Below are positions 17,514-26,467 of a stretch of 64,000 bases of DNA, piece after piece. Origin of the DNA: JACOWB01 sp964373665 (GTDB lineage Archaea > Aenigmatarchaeota > Aenigmatarchaeia > CG10238-14 > SCSR01); contig CAYJVM010000002.1 of the NCBI GenBank assembly GCA_964373665.1, forward strand, positions 1 through 64,000, given 5' to 3'. Each line of letters starts with the position of its first letter. Position 1 is the stretch's first letter. Under the pieces are notes generated by a model. It was not told where the DNA came from. It searched no databases and was given only the letters and a program-made list of their open reading frames with translations. A program made the position numbers and the translations under genes.

Positions 17514-18776
17514 ATGTATCCAGAACACCATCTCGTAAAGAGTGGACATATAAGCAGATGCCAGGCTTGCAATTCTGATAAGTTGCATATGATCCTTGAT
17601 CTAGGACATCAACCACTTTGTGACACTCTTCTGACAAAGGAAATGCTAAACGGCCCTGAGACGATGTTTCCATTGAGGATGCAATGGTGTGAAGAGTGCT
17701 CATTGGTGCAGATCGACTATTGCGTCGACGGCAATGTGGTTTATCATTCTAGTTATCCCTATAGGACAGGCATAACGAAGGAACTTGTGGAATATCTTGA
17801 AGACATGAGCAAGTCACTTGTAGCCAAGTACGAATTGAATCCTGGTAATCTTGTGGTTGATATAGGGTCTAACGACGGTACGTTATTGAATGGGTTTAAG
17901 AAACAGGGAATGGAGGTCATTGGTGTCGAGCCGACTGATGTCGCCAAGATCGCAATAGAAAACGGCATTGAAACCATCCAAGAATTCTTCGACATCAAGT
18001 CTACTGAAAAAATAAAGGAGAAATACGACAGGGCATCATTGATAGTGGCGACGAACATGTTTGCGCACATGGCCACAATAGGAGAGGTCATCGTAGGAAT
18101 AGAGAACCTATTGAAGGACGACGGTGTTTTCGTGTCTGAAACTCATTATTTGTTGGATGTCCTCCAAGGAGGACAGTTCGATACAATCTATCACGAGCAT
18201 CTTAGGACATATTCCTTGAAATCGCTGATTAAGATTTTCAGCTATTATAACTTCACAGTCACCGATGTGGAAAGGGGGAACAGGTATGGCGGAAACATAA
18301 GAGTACATGTGACCAAAGGGAAAGGTAGGCCAGTCAATCCGAACGTGAACAACCTACTGGAGCTGGAAGAGAAATTCGGCCTTAGCGATTTGGAGACTTA
18401 CAACAAATTCGCGGAGCGTGTGAAGAAAGCGAAGAAAGATTTCATGGATTTTATGATAAAGCTCAAAAATGAAGGCAAAAGCGTCGTTGGAAACTCATGT
18501 CCCGGTCGTTGCGTCACGTTGCTGAACTATTATGGCGTAGATAAGGAAATGTTGCCATACATAGCAGAGCAACCGACCTCCTTGAAATCGGGTCTGTACC
18601 TGCCAGGCAAGCACATACCTATTGTAAACAATGAAAGGCTAATAAAAGAACAGCCTGATTATGTGATTCTCCTGGCTTGGCATTATGCGCAACCTATAAT
18701 GGAACAGTTGAAAGCGAGAGGATTAAAGTCTAATTTTATAATACCATTGCCGGATTTCAAGGTTGTGAAGAATTAA
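17514..18776 (+). CDS. NDP-sugar C-methyltransferase
   Basis: The three-part sugar C-methyltransferase pattern is clear. An N-terminal zinc motif, CQACNS followed by WCEECSLVQ, leads to a SAM-binding Rossmann domain, VVDIGSNDGTLLNGFK, with ETHYLLDVLQGGQFDTIYHEH containing the likely catalytic Tyr-His-Glu-His. A C-terminal domain has VGNSCPGRCVTLLNYYG. Such enzymes methylate a carbon of a keto-deoxy sugar to give branched sugars. The ATG at 17514 gives the usual N-terminus (YPEHHLVKSG); ATGs at 17481 and 17487 are also open. TTTATAAA at about 17465 may be its promoter. The following oxidoreductase starts one base after the stop. Confidence 0.87.
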   Translation: MYPEHHLVKSGHISRCQACNSDKLHMILDLGHQPLCDTLLTKEMLNGPETMFPLRMQWCEECSLVQIDYCVDGNVVYHSSYPYRTGITKELVEYLEDMSKSLVAKYELNPGNLVVDIGSNDGTLLNGFKKQGMEVIGVEPTDVAKIAIENGIETIQEFFDIKSTEKIKEKYDRASLIVATNMFAHMATIGEVIVGIENLLKDDGVFVSETHYLLDVLQGGQFDTIYHEHLRTYSLKSLIKIFSYYNFTVTDVERGNRYGGNIRVHVTKGKGRPVNPNVNNLLELEEKFGLSDLETYNKFAERVKKAKKDFMDFMIKLKNEGKSVVGNSCPGRCVTLLNYYGVDKEMLPYIAEQPTSLKSGLYLPGKHIPIVNNERLIKEQPDYVILLAWHYAQPIMEQLKARGLKSNFIIPLPDFKVVKN

Positions 18777-18777
18777 C

Positions 18778-19806
18778 ATGACTGTGAAAGTAGCCATAGT
18801 TGGTTCAGGTTTCGGCATGTACGGATTGATGCCGGCGTTTTCTGGTGTCGACGGTTGCAAAGTGGTGAGCATCTGTGCGAAAAAATCAGCCAGACTGCTA
18901 AAGTCTTGTGAAGTGCTCGGGGTCGAAAGGACATATAATGATTGGAAACAGATGTTGCAGAGAGAAAAACCGGATGCAGTGGCGATAGCTGTAGTACCAA
19001 AACATCAATATGAAATAGCTAAATATGCGCTGGAAAATGGCATAGCTGTCTTTGCGGAAAAACCACTAACGACATCTAGAGACACATCTCTAGATTTGTA
19101 CAGCATTGCAAAAAAAAGCAGCCTACCGAACATGGTCGATTTCCTATTCCCAGAAATTCAAGAATGGATCATGGCAAAGAAGACGATTGAATCTGGGAAG
19201 ATAGGCAAGGTCATTAGCATCAATGTCATCTGGAATCTTTTGAGCTATGACATAAAGAACAATATCAAGTCTTGGAAGACTGACGTTAGAGAGGGTGGAG
19301 GCGCTCTCATGTTTTTCGTCTCTCATGTGTTTTACTATCTGGAATACTTCATGGGTAGAATCAAGAATATCGAGTGTAGGATGACAGCTTCTTCGAAAAG
19401 CGCGAACAACGGAGATACTGTAGTTGATCTGATTGTCTTGTTCGAGAACGGTTGCGTTGGCAATGTTCATGTAAATATATCTTACATCGGCCAGCGAAAA
19501 CATGCCATAGAGTTCCAAGGAGAAGAAGGCATGCTGGTACTGCAAAATTATTCGGATGATTTTGTAGACAACTTTGAATTGATTTTAAGCACACATGACA
19601 GTAGCAAGAAGATAGAATCAACTGGAACTGAATCACAAAGCGACTTGGAAGACTCTAGGGTAAAAGTTGTCAGATCAATTGCCGATCGTTTCATAGAATG
19701 GTGTGCAGGAGGTGTTGCATCCAAGCCTGACTTTGAGGATGGGTTGCGAGTTCAAGAACTCATCGAGGCGGCAAGACAGAGTTCAGAAAAAAGTGGCGTG
19801 GAATAA
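18778..19806 (+). CDS. Gfo/Idh/MocA-family NAD(P) oxidoreductase
   Basis: A 342-residue oxidoreductase with an N-terminal Rossmann domain, KVAIVGSGFGMYGLMPAF. AVAIAVVPKHQYEIAKYALENG and VFAEKPLTTS contain the conserved Glu-Lys-Pro. The Gfo/Idh/MocA C-terminal half includes GGGALMFFVSHVFYYLEYF with the active-site histidine. It probably reduces or oxidises a nucleotide-linked keto sugar. It is packed between the C-methyltransferase (one base) and the flippase (start directly after the stop), so a role in the same branched-sugar pathway is inferred. Confidence 0.88.
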   Translation: MTVKVAIVGSGFGMYGLMPAFSGVDGCKVVSICAKKSARLLKSCEVLGVERTYNDWKQMLQREKPDAVAIAVVPKHQYEIAKYALENGIAVFAEKPLTTSRDTSLDLYSIAKKSSLPNMVDFLFPEIQEWIMAKKTIESGKIGKVISINVIWNLLSYDIKNNIKSWKTDVREGGGALMFFVSHVFYYLEYFMGRIKNIECRMTASSKSANNGDTVVDLIVLFENGCVGNVHVNISYIGQRKHAIEFQGEEGMLVLQNYSDDFVDNFELILSTHDSSKKIESTGTESQSDLEDSRVKVVRSIADRFIEWCAGGVASKPDFEDGLRVQELIEAARQSSEKSGVE

Positions 19807-21345
19807 ATGGAAGTAAAAGGAAGGCTGATGTCCAACACTGTATACTTGATGATATCATGGGTAAGCTCTGTTTTCCTGAATTTCTTCTTTCAGGTAGTAG
19901 CCACAAAGACATTGCTACCTGAAGAGTTGGGAATACTGGCGACCGCCATTAACTTTTGCGTTATCATAGCTACTCTGCTCACTTTCGGCATGGAACAAAC
20001 AACACAAAGGCTCACATCATATTATTTGGGTAAGAACAAGAGCGACTTTCTCAAGTCAGTCCTGTGGTTTTTCCTAACTGCCACGATTTTCTTCAACGTA
20101 CTCACGATAATAGTCCTACTCGTATTCTCGCAGCAGATAGCCCAACTGGTAAAGATACCACAGGGCGCACTCTTCATTAGCATTGCAGCACTGTTTCCTG
20201 TTTCCATATCAATATTCCTGGCTGGGGTCATAAGGGGCTACCAGAATATGCGCTATTTAATTGTCACGGCCATACTCGGTGATTTCATCAAGCTCGCCTT
20301 ATCAGTTACACTTGTCTTTCTTGGATACAAACTCTTCGGGTTTCTGATAGCTTACCTGATTGCGGTATCATCAGTCTTTCTTTTCAGGCTGCCAAGCATC
20401 AAGATTTTCATCACAAAATTCAAGCGACCTAATGTGAAACTGATTGCGACTCAAGCAGTACCGTCATTCATAACGCAGATATTGTGGATGCTTATCATGA
20501 ACGGACAATATCTGATCATCTCCACTTTGCAAACCACCTACGAAACAGGGCTGTTCGCAGTAGGTATGGTTCTTTCGAACCAGATATACTTCATACCAAG
20601 GATTATTTCAGATGCACTGTTTCCCATAACTTCCAGACTTACGGGAGACAAGAGCCTTATAAAACAGCAGCGTGATTTGATAAACCATGCCGTAAGATAC
20701 ACACTTCTGATAGCATTCCCACTTTTATCGTTCATCATAAGCTTTCCAAAGCCGTTGATCTTCCTTATAGGAAGGGTACAGTTCTTTCCGGCTGCGGATT
20801 TGGTACCAGTGTTGCTTTTCGCTTCCCTGTTCTTCGGATTGGCAACTTTATTCTCTAGGACATTGTATGCAGTAGGCAGGACAATCACGTTTCAAAACAT
20901 CTCCATAGTAGCGGCCATTTTCTATCTTATACTTTCTATCACGCTGACAATCTTATTTTCATCATTGGGCACTTCTTTGGCATATCTTGCGACAGGAGTC
21001 TTCATGACAGCCCTAAGCCTTTACTACTTGAAAAAACACATAGGGTTTAACATTAACTTCTCTCCGATATTGAAAATCTTGGCAAGCAGCATAATAACTT
21101 ACTCGACCTTGTACATCATATCATTCATCACCCCCAACCTCATAATAGGAGCAATACTGGCAGGTATATTCACGCTAATTTACTTCGTTCTGCTGTTTGT
21201 CTTTAATTTTTACGACACGAACGATGTAAAAATCTTTGATTTCATATCAAACAAAATACCATTTTCGAGAAAATACTTGTCTGTAATAAAGTCGGCCATT
21301 GTAAAGAGAATTCAGAAGAACGGCAAGTCGAATGAAGTTGAGTGA
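19807..21345 (+). CDS. Wzx-type oligosaccharide flippase (MOP superfamily)
   Basis: This 512-residue polytopic membrane protein shows about 12-14 hydrophobic segments. The N-terminal half has the polysaccharide-export pattern VFLNFFFQVVATKTLLPEELGILATA. It is expected to flip a lipid-linked oligosaccharide across the membrane for attachment outside. The start abuts the oxidoreductase stop. It ends the plus-strand glycan operon and converges on a minus-strand block across a region with several hairpins. Confidence 0.88.
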   Translation: MEVKGRLMSNTVYLMISWVSSVFLNFFFQVVATKTLLPEELGILATAINFCVIIATLLTFGMEQTTQRLTSYYLGKNKSDFLKSVLWFFLTATIFFNVLTIIVLLVFSQQIAQLVKIPQGALFISIAALFPVSISIFLAGVIRGYQNMRYLIVTAILGDFIKLALSVTLVFLGYKLFGFLIAYLIAVSSVFLFRLPSIKIFITKFKRPNVKLIATQAVPSFITQILWMLIMNGQYLIISTLQTTYETGLFAVGMVLSNQIYFIPRIISDALFPITSRLTGDKSLIKQQRDLINHAVRYTLLIAFPLLSFIISFPKPLIFLIGRVQFFPAADLVPVLLFASLFFGLATLFSRTLYAVGRTITFQNISIVAAIFYLILSITLTILFSSLGTSLAYLATGVFMTALSLYYLKKHIGFNINFSPILKILASSIITYSTLYIISFITPNLIIGAILAGIFTLIYFVLLFVFNFYDTNDVKIFDFISNKIPFSRKYLSVIKSAIVKRIQKNGKSNEVE

Positions 21346-21365
21346 TCTTAAGTACATGAGAAATC

Positions 21366-21449
21366 TGCGGACTGAAGTCCGCAGTCAAAAGCTGCGGAAA
21401 AGCAGCATAATAAAAAAAGGAAATCCCGGCGCTTTAGCTTGGGAGGATA
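21366..21449. repeat. Cluster of hairpins between convergent operons, possibly an IS200/IS605 relic
   Basis: Three inverted repeats follow one another. They are CTGCGGAC/GTCCGCAG around TGAA (about 21365-21384), GCTGC/GCAGC around 21391-21406, and an AAATCCC...CTTTAG...TTGGGAGGAT hairpin at 21421-21447. The last resembles the left-end hairpin of the IS200/IS605 element at 56586. The region may serve as a two-way terminator for the flippase and glycosyltransferase operons. No ORF of note is present. Confidence 0.45.
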
Positions 21450-22586
21450 TCACTCGTGCAACTCGTCGTAGACATTCTCAACAAGCTTTATCGTAGATTT
21501 GATGTCGAAACGTTTCTCTACGGTTTCACGCCCCCTGGCTCCGATGGAGCTTCTTAGTTTGGAGCTTCTTATCAGCTTGGTTATGGCGTCTTCCATTTGT
21601 GATTGATTGTTAGGCATGACAAGTAAACCATTTCTTCCGTTGTCTATGATTTCTCTGGCCGCACCGTTGTTCGTTGCTATCACAGCCCTTCGCGCAGCCA
21701 TGGCCTCTATTACGACTCTGCCAAGGGGCTCCGCCTCCACTGACGGAAGGACTACTATGTCAAAATCGCTGTAGACTTTGTTCACGTTCTTGACCACGCC
21801 CGGGAACATTACCGTATCCTTCAGCCCAAGATTGCCTACTAGTTCCTTAAGATGTTCCAAGTATGCACGGCCTCTTTTTGTATACGGTGTGCCGAAAACA
21901 AACAGTCTCACGTTCCTAGACCTTGAAGCAACATTCTTCATCGACTTTATCACAACTTCTTGGCCTTTCCAAGGCTCTATTCTGCTGAAAATACCTATCA
22001 ATAAGATATCGTCGCCCATCGAGTTCGATTTTCTGAATGTGCCATTCCTTTTATCGCTTATTTCGGCCAAGTCTACGCCGTTGTAGATAACAACGGACTT
22101 TCTTTTGACACCATCCGTAGAAAAGTGCTTTACAGTGTTGCTTATAACGATAATTTTATCTGCCAATAATGCCGAGAACCAATCCAATAGCTTACCGACA
22201 AAGGGGCGAAATATTATCTCCCTCTTGTGCAACACCACAGGCTTCCCAGCAAGCTTCGCGGCTATCAAAGCCGAAGGAACCACAGCGGTGTTCACATGGA
22301 CGATGTCTATTTTCCATTTCCTTATGAAGTCCCAAATCATGAAAATTGACGGGACGAAGCCAACAAACATTTTGATGAAATCAAACATGTTCTCCGGTGA
22401 TTTTATAACAGTGAACGGAACCTCCTTGATTTTCTCACAATGCTTTTTATAGTCTTCAAACAATGGACCTCTTTTTGCTACGATCGCATAAGGCGAAAAT
22501 CTTTTGGCGATGCTCTTCAGAATCGTCAACAGGCTTATGTCAGATCCTCCAATCTCTCCCTTGGCATGGATATAAAGCACCCGCAT
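21450..22586 (-). CDS. Family 4 glycosyltransferase
   Basis: A 378-residue GT-B glycosyltransferase. The N-terminal half begins VLYIHAKGEIGGSDISLL, and the middle has VIYNGVDL. The C-terminal GT4 domain holds IGIFSRIEPWKGQEVVIK and PSVEAEPLGRVVIEAMAARRAVIAT, with the conserved E-x7-E nucleotide-sugar site. It would transfer a sugar to the growing lipid-linked glycan at the cytoplasmic side. One base separates its start from the asparagine-synthase-like gene, so they are co-transcribed. Confidence 0.9.
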   Translation of the reverse strand: MRVLYIHAKGEIGGSDISLLTILKSIAKRFSPYAIVAKRGPLFEDYKKHCEKIKEVPFTVIKSPENMFDFIKMFVGFVPSIFMIWDFIRKWKIDIVHVNTAVVPSALIAAKLAGKPVVLHKREIIFRPFVGKLLDWFSALLADKIIVISNTVKHFSTDGVKRKSVVIYNGVDLAEISDKRNGTFRKSNSMGDDILLIGIFSRIEPWKGQEVVIKSMKNVASRSRNVRLFVFGTPYTKRGRAYLEHLKELVGNLGLKDTVMFPGVVKNVNKVYSDFDIVVLPSVEAEPLGRVVIEAMAARRAVIATNNGAAREIIDNGRNGLLVMPNNQSQMEDAITKLIRSSKLRSSIGARGRETVEKRFDIKSTIKLVENVYDELHE

Positions 22587-22587
22587 A

Positions 22588-24468
22588 CTATCCAGTCAAC
22601 TCGCGCAGGGAAATAGGACCATCGACCTTCTCCCTTTCTATGAAAGTCTTGTACCACAATCTGTAAAACATGAGGTTCCATATCTGGCTATTATGCCTCC
22701 TATTGTTGGGATGCTTTAACACATGTTTGGTTATGTAGTCGTAATTGAAATCACTATCCTTACCGAATTCCGATAAAAGAGATGACGATATTTCTTTCAG
22801 CTCATTGTTAAGCAAAGAAGCTATAGGTACATTGAACCCCTGTTTCTTTCTTGCTAGGATTTCCTTGGGCAGGATGCCGACCATAGACTTTCTGAATGCA
22901 TACTTGTCAAGTCTCAAATTCTGTGGCATGGTGTTGGAAAATTCTATCAGTTTATGGTCCATGAAAGGAGCCCTTGCCTCTATAGAAAACGCCATGGTCA
23001 TCTTATCAACCTTCATAAGCAGCTTGTCGCATAGCCATACATTGAAGTCGAAGTGCAGCATGCTGTTCAGCAAGCCATTACCGTTGAAATAACTTTCAAG
23101 CAACTTGGTGCTGTCAATCTTTTCAACTTCCTTTTCTCCATACAACTCTTTCTTCTCATCTTCATCAAAGCCAGCCAGTGAGAACCTAAAATACGTGTCC
23201 TTCATGCTATTGGAAGTCTTCAGTACTTCTAACATAAAATCAAAATAATTCTTCATCTTGTTATTCGGAGAAACAAATGAAAGAGTCCCTAGCGCAGGCC
23301 TTAACAACGCTTTTACGACAGCATTCGACAGTACCTTCGAGTATTTGCTCACCTTAATCATCCTAGAATATTTCGGATATCCGGCGAATGCCTCGTCGCC
23401 GCCCTCCCCGACAAGTATGACTGTAGCATAAGGTTTTGTAATTTCAGACATCTGGTATGTTGGCAATGCTGCTGGGTCAGCTGTAGGCTCGTCAAAATGC
23501 CATACGACATCTGGCAATATTTTATTAAAATCACTTCTGACCATAAGCTCCTTATGGTCAGTGCCAAATTTTTCAGCGACCAATCTTGCATACCCCAGTT
23601 CATCATCAGTTTGCCCGAATCCTACCGTAAACGTCTTAACAGGTTCTTCTACAATTTGGCTCATCAATGCAACAATGGAACTCGAGTCTAGCCCTCCTGA
23701 CAGGTATACTCCCAAGGGGACCTCGCTCATTAGCCTTATTTTCACGGATTCTTTCAAGAGTTCCAAGATGTTTGTCGTATAGTAGTTTTCATCCATTTGA
23801 GAATTGGAAAATTCTATATCCCAATATTTTTTTGTGGTTATGTTATTATTCTGGTGAACTAGTATATGCCCAGGCTGAAGTTTGTATATTCCATCAAACA
23901 TAGTGTCAGGACCAGGGACATATTGAAAAGAGAGAAAATGGTGTAGCGCTCTGAAATTTACAGATCTCTTAACTTCAGGATGTTGTAATATAGACTTGAT
24001 TTCAGAAGCGAACACTAAATTTCCATTGACCACGGTGTAATACAAAGGTTTCTTACCTAGCCTGTCCCTCCCTATCACGAGCTTCTTGGCTTTGATGTCC
24101 CAAATAGCAAAAGCAAACATACCTCTGAGTTTCTCTACAAACAGTTCACCGTATTGTTCGTATGCATGAACAAAAATTTCCGTGTCACATTTAGTGTAAA
24201 ATCTATGTCCCAAAGATTCGAGTTCTTTTTTTAGTTCGAGATAGTTGTAAATCTCACCGTTGTATATAACCCACACAGTCTCATCTTCGTTATGTACAGG
24301 TTGTTTCCCACCTGCCAAGTCTATTATACTTAATCTTCTCATTCCTAATGAAAGGTTTTTATCGATGTAAATACCGAAATCATCGGGTCCCCTATGTTCT
24401 ATCACATCACACATTCTACTTATCAGTTCCTTATTAGCCTCGCCTACGATTCCAACTATGCCGCACAT
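22588..24468 (-). CDS. asnB: Asparagine synthase-type glutamine amidotransferase
   Basis: This protein of about 626 residues has an N-terminal class II glutaminase domain beginning Met-Cys-Gly-Ile-Val, with Cys2 the nucleophile. RGPDDFG, RRLSIIDLAGGKQP and YNGEIYN follow. The C-terminal synthetase domain has PLGVYLSGGLDSSSIVALM (PP-loop ATP site) and EGGDEAFAGYP. ATG at 24468 rather than 24471 is preferred so that the cysteine is residue 2. Such genes in glycan islands often amidate a sugar carboxylate, for example a uronic acid, rather than aspartate. That would suit the dehydrogenases here, but true asparagine synthesis cannot be excluded. Confidence 0.92.
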   Translation of the reverse strand: MCGIVGIVGEANKELISRMCDVIEHRGPDDFGIYIDKNLSLGMRRLSIIDLAGGKQPVHNEDETVWVIYNGEIYNYLELKKELESLGHRFYTKCDTEIFVHAYEQYGELFVEKLRGMFAFAIWDIKAKKLVIGRDRLGKKPLYYTVVNGNLVFASEIKSILQHPEVKRSVNFRALHHFLSFQYVPGPDTMFDGIYKLQPGHILVHQNNNITTKKYWDIEFSNSQMDENYYTTNILELLKESVKIRLMSEVPLGVYLSGGLDSSSIVALMSQIVEEPVKTFTVGFGQTDDELGYARLVAEKFGTDHKELMVRSDFNKILPDVVWHFDEPTADPAALPTYQMSEITKPYATVILVGEGGDEAFAGYPKYSRMIKVSKYSKVLSNAVVKALLRPALGTLSFVSPNNKMKNYFDFMLEVLKTSNSMKDTYFRFSLAGFDEDEKKELYGEKEVEKIDSTKLLESYFNGNGLLNSMLHFDFNVWLCDKLLMKVDKMTMAFSIEARAPFMDHKLIEFSNTMPQNLRLDKYAFRKSMVGILPKEILARKKQGFNVPIASLLNNELKEISSSLLSEFGKDSDFNYDYITKHVLKHPNNRRHNSQIWNLMFYRLWYKTFIEREKVDGPISLRELTG

Positions 24469-24472
24469 CATC

Positions 24473-25474
24473 TCACTTTAAATGTTTACGTCTTTTGATA
24501 AAAAACATTTTGAATGTATCTACAAATCCGAGCATTTTCACATTAGCATAACCGGTTTTAACACTTTTCCTTCTTTTATTATACCATCCAGAATTTCTTA
24601 ACCACATGCCATTGAGAGTTGCTTTTGCAGCGGTTGTATTACCTACTGCAGCAAACATCACAGTCCAAATAAAATGCGACAAATAGTACAAAGGCAACAT
24701 CCATATTATATCTGACATCCTAGCATTTTTCAGTATAGTCAACAACCTATTTCTCGTACTATAGAAATAGTAAATCTCGCTAAATCCCCTATTACCCAAG
24801 TCTTTAATGGATCCTCCTACCTTATGATAGGCAATCGAATTGGACGCAAGCACAACCTTGTAGTTACGGTTCAATAACCTCCATCCCAAATCCGCATCTT
24901 CACAGTACATGAAGTAGTCGTTGTCAAATCCCCCCAGTTTTTTATAAAACTCCTTCCTTATAATCATAGAACTTCCTGTAGGGAAGAAAGTCTCCATGCC
25001 GTCATCGACATCGTCCTTTTCCATACCTTCTCCCATTGAACCTGGTATGCCTACTATACTCCACCACCCACCCACCGTATTTATGGTACTTCGATCGTCA
25101 ATGTAAAGTACCTTCGATGAGCATGCTCCAATCCTGTCATCGCCATATATCTTCTCAACCAGTGCACTGAGCCAGTTTTTCTCTACTGTGGTGTCTGGAT
25201 TCAAGAAAACTATCAAGTCACCGCGCGCGTTTTTTACCCCTACATTATTGCCAGCCGAGAATCCTGTATTACTATTCAATGCAATCAGCTTCACCGAAGG
25301 AAATTTCTTCCTAATAACGTTTATTGAATTATCTTTAGAGGCGTTGTCAACAAGTATGATCTCGTACATGTCATTAGGATAGTCTATTTTTTGAACTGAT
25401 TTTAGGCAGTCTTCTATAAAGTCCTCCCCATTATAGTTCACTATTATTACTGAAACAAAGCCTTTGCCAATCAT
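24473..25474 (-). CDS. Family 2 glycosyltransferase
   Basis: A 333-residue GT2 enzyme beginning VSVIIVNYNGEDFIEDCL, with LVDNASKDNS, GFSAGNNVGVKNA and VFLNPDTTVEKNW (metal site). MYCEDADLGWRLLNRNY is the conserved C-terminal catalytic segment. A C-terminal hydrophobic stretch, DIIWMLPLYYLSHFIWTVMF, suggests membrane association. It ends a few bases before asnB. Sugar specificity is not evident; the motifs resemble rhamnosyltransferase-type GT2 enzymes. Confidence 0.9.
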   Translation of the reverse strand: MIGKGFVSVIIVNYNGEDFIEDCLKSVQKIDYPNDMYEIILVDNASKDNSINVIRKKFPSVKLIALNSNTGFSAGNNVGVKNARGDLIVFLNPDTTVEKNWLSALVEKIYGDDRIGACSSKVLYIDDRSTINTVGGWWSIVGIPGSMGEGMEKDDVDDGMETFFPTGSSMIIRKEFYKKLGGFDNDYFMYCEDADLGWRLLNRNYKVVLASNSIAYHKVGGSIKDLGNRGFSEIYYFYSTRNRLLTILKNARMSDIIWMLPLYYLSHFIWTVMFAAVGNTTAAKATLNGMWLRNSGWYNKRRKSVKTGYANVKMLGFVDTFKMFFIKRRKHLK

Positions 25475-25522
25475 AAAATCAACAATGTGAATAATGTTTT
25501 TAATCTCTTAGTGTGATGCGCA

Positions 25523-25957
25523 TCATTTAAGCAGAAACATCTCGATTTTATCAGCAATCTCCAATTTTGGGGTATTATATTTGACGAGTCGCTTGTTTGA
25601 GTTTACAAGTCCCTCCAATTCACCCAAATTCTCACATTTCAGTATATAGCCTTCTTCCGACAACTTGTCAACAAGGTCTTTTTGGTCGCCAGTCTGATCT
25701 TGGGGTATTGCAATTATCCTCTTGTTTAGAGACAAACACTCGAAGAGAGTGCCTGCACCACCATGCGTTATTATCAAACTCGCTCTCTTGAAGTAACTGC
25801 TTATAGATGAAGTGTATTTAAACCATTTACAGTTCTTTGGTATGTATTTGCCTCTGCCTAAAGTCATAATAACAGAGTCCTTTAATCCAGGGGCTATCTC
25901 GTCTACCTTCTTGATTATATCATCCGAACCTATTGTCCCTGTAGTGACGAAAATCAT
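25523..25957 (-). CDS. Alg13-like catalytic subunit of a GlcNAc transferase
   Basis: This small GT28-type C-terminal domain (about 144 residues) begins MIFVTTGTIGSDD. It contains ITHGGAGTLFECLSLNKRIIAIPQ, the UDP-GlcNAc-binding signature of Alg13/MurG. In eukaryotes Alg13 pairs with membrane-bound Alg14 to add the second GlcNAc to a dolichol-linked precursor. Here the Alg14-like gene lies immediately upstream, four bases away, supporting a two-subunit enzyme. ATG at 25957 is chosen over a longer ORF start at 25981 that would overlap the Alg14-like gene. Bacterial PssE/EpsF-type proteins are the other close relatives. Confidence 0.85.
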   Translation of the reverse strand: MIFVTTGTIGSDDIIKKVDEIAPGLKDSVIMTLGRGKYIPKNCKWFKYTSSISSYFKRASLIITHGGAGTLFECLSLNKRIIAIPQDQTGDQKDLVDKLSEEGYILKCENLGELEGLVNSNKRLVKYNTPKLEIADKIEMFLLK

Positions 25958-25961
25958 ACAA

Positions 25962-26420
25962 TCACATGAGCCTTCCTGCATATACGGCTTTTGGATACCT
26001 AATCTTCAAGTCTTCCCACTGAATGAAGAACAAATCTGCTATTGGATACACCATCTTTCCAGACAAGGACGGTTTCCTAACTCTTGACCAGCTTTCAATA
26101 TAAACTACTTTTTTGCCAAGCAGTTTGGCTATATAACAAAATGGCACTGGAACATCTGATCCAGGCGTAACTATGACATCTGGATTCTCTTTAAACAAAA
26201 TAAAAAGTGCTTGAAGGGCCAGTATGAATTTTCTTGGAATGCCTTTGATTCCAATACCAGGCTCTATTACGAACCTAAACCTGTAGCCTTTCAATGCGTT
26301 AGTTGCAAGTGGCGTATAGTAAGTGGCGAACACCACGTCAAACTTCTTCTTGAGTTTTTCGGCCAAAAGAATACTCTGTTTCAAGTGTCCGCCAGGGCTT
26401 GTCGGCATAAGTATTTTGAT
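25962..26420 (-). CDS. Alg14-like membrane-anchor subunit of a GlcNAc transferase
   Basis: The protein has the Alg14/PssD core: LMPTSPGGHLKQSILLAEKL, then GIPRKFILALQALFILFKENPDVIVTPGSDVPVPFCYIAKLLGKK (read in parts) and VVYIESWSR. It would recruit the Alg13-like catalytic subunit to the membrane. The first ATG (26408) sits 16 bases after a GGTGG site, and the usual first strand would start earlier. An in-frame ATC at 26420 is exactly four bases after GGTGG, the spacing used by other genes here, and restores the strand KIKILM. A non-AUG start is therefore proposed; 26408 is the conservative alternative. TTTAAATA near 26460 may be the promoter. Confidence 0.78.
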   Translation of the reverse strand: MKILMPTSPGGHLKQSILLAEKLKKKFDVVFATYYTPLATNALKGYRFRFVIEPGIGIKGIPRKFILALQALFILFKENPDVIVTPGSDVPVPFCYIAKLLGKKVVYIESWSRVRKPSLSGKMVYPIADLFFIQWEDLKIRYPKAVYAGRLM

Positions 26421-26467
26421 TTTACCACCTAAACGACTCTACCTCTTATGAATATTTAAAGATGCTG

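Noticed and set aside
21366..21449. Clustered hairpins considered as a small CRISPR or a tRNA
   Set aside because: The stems differ from one another, no regular spacing exists, and no cloverleaf can be drawn.
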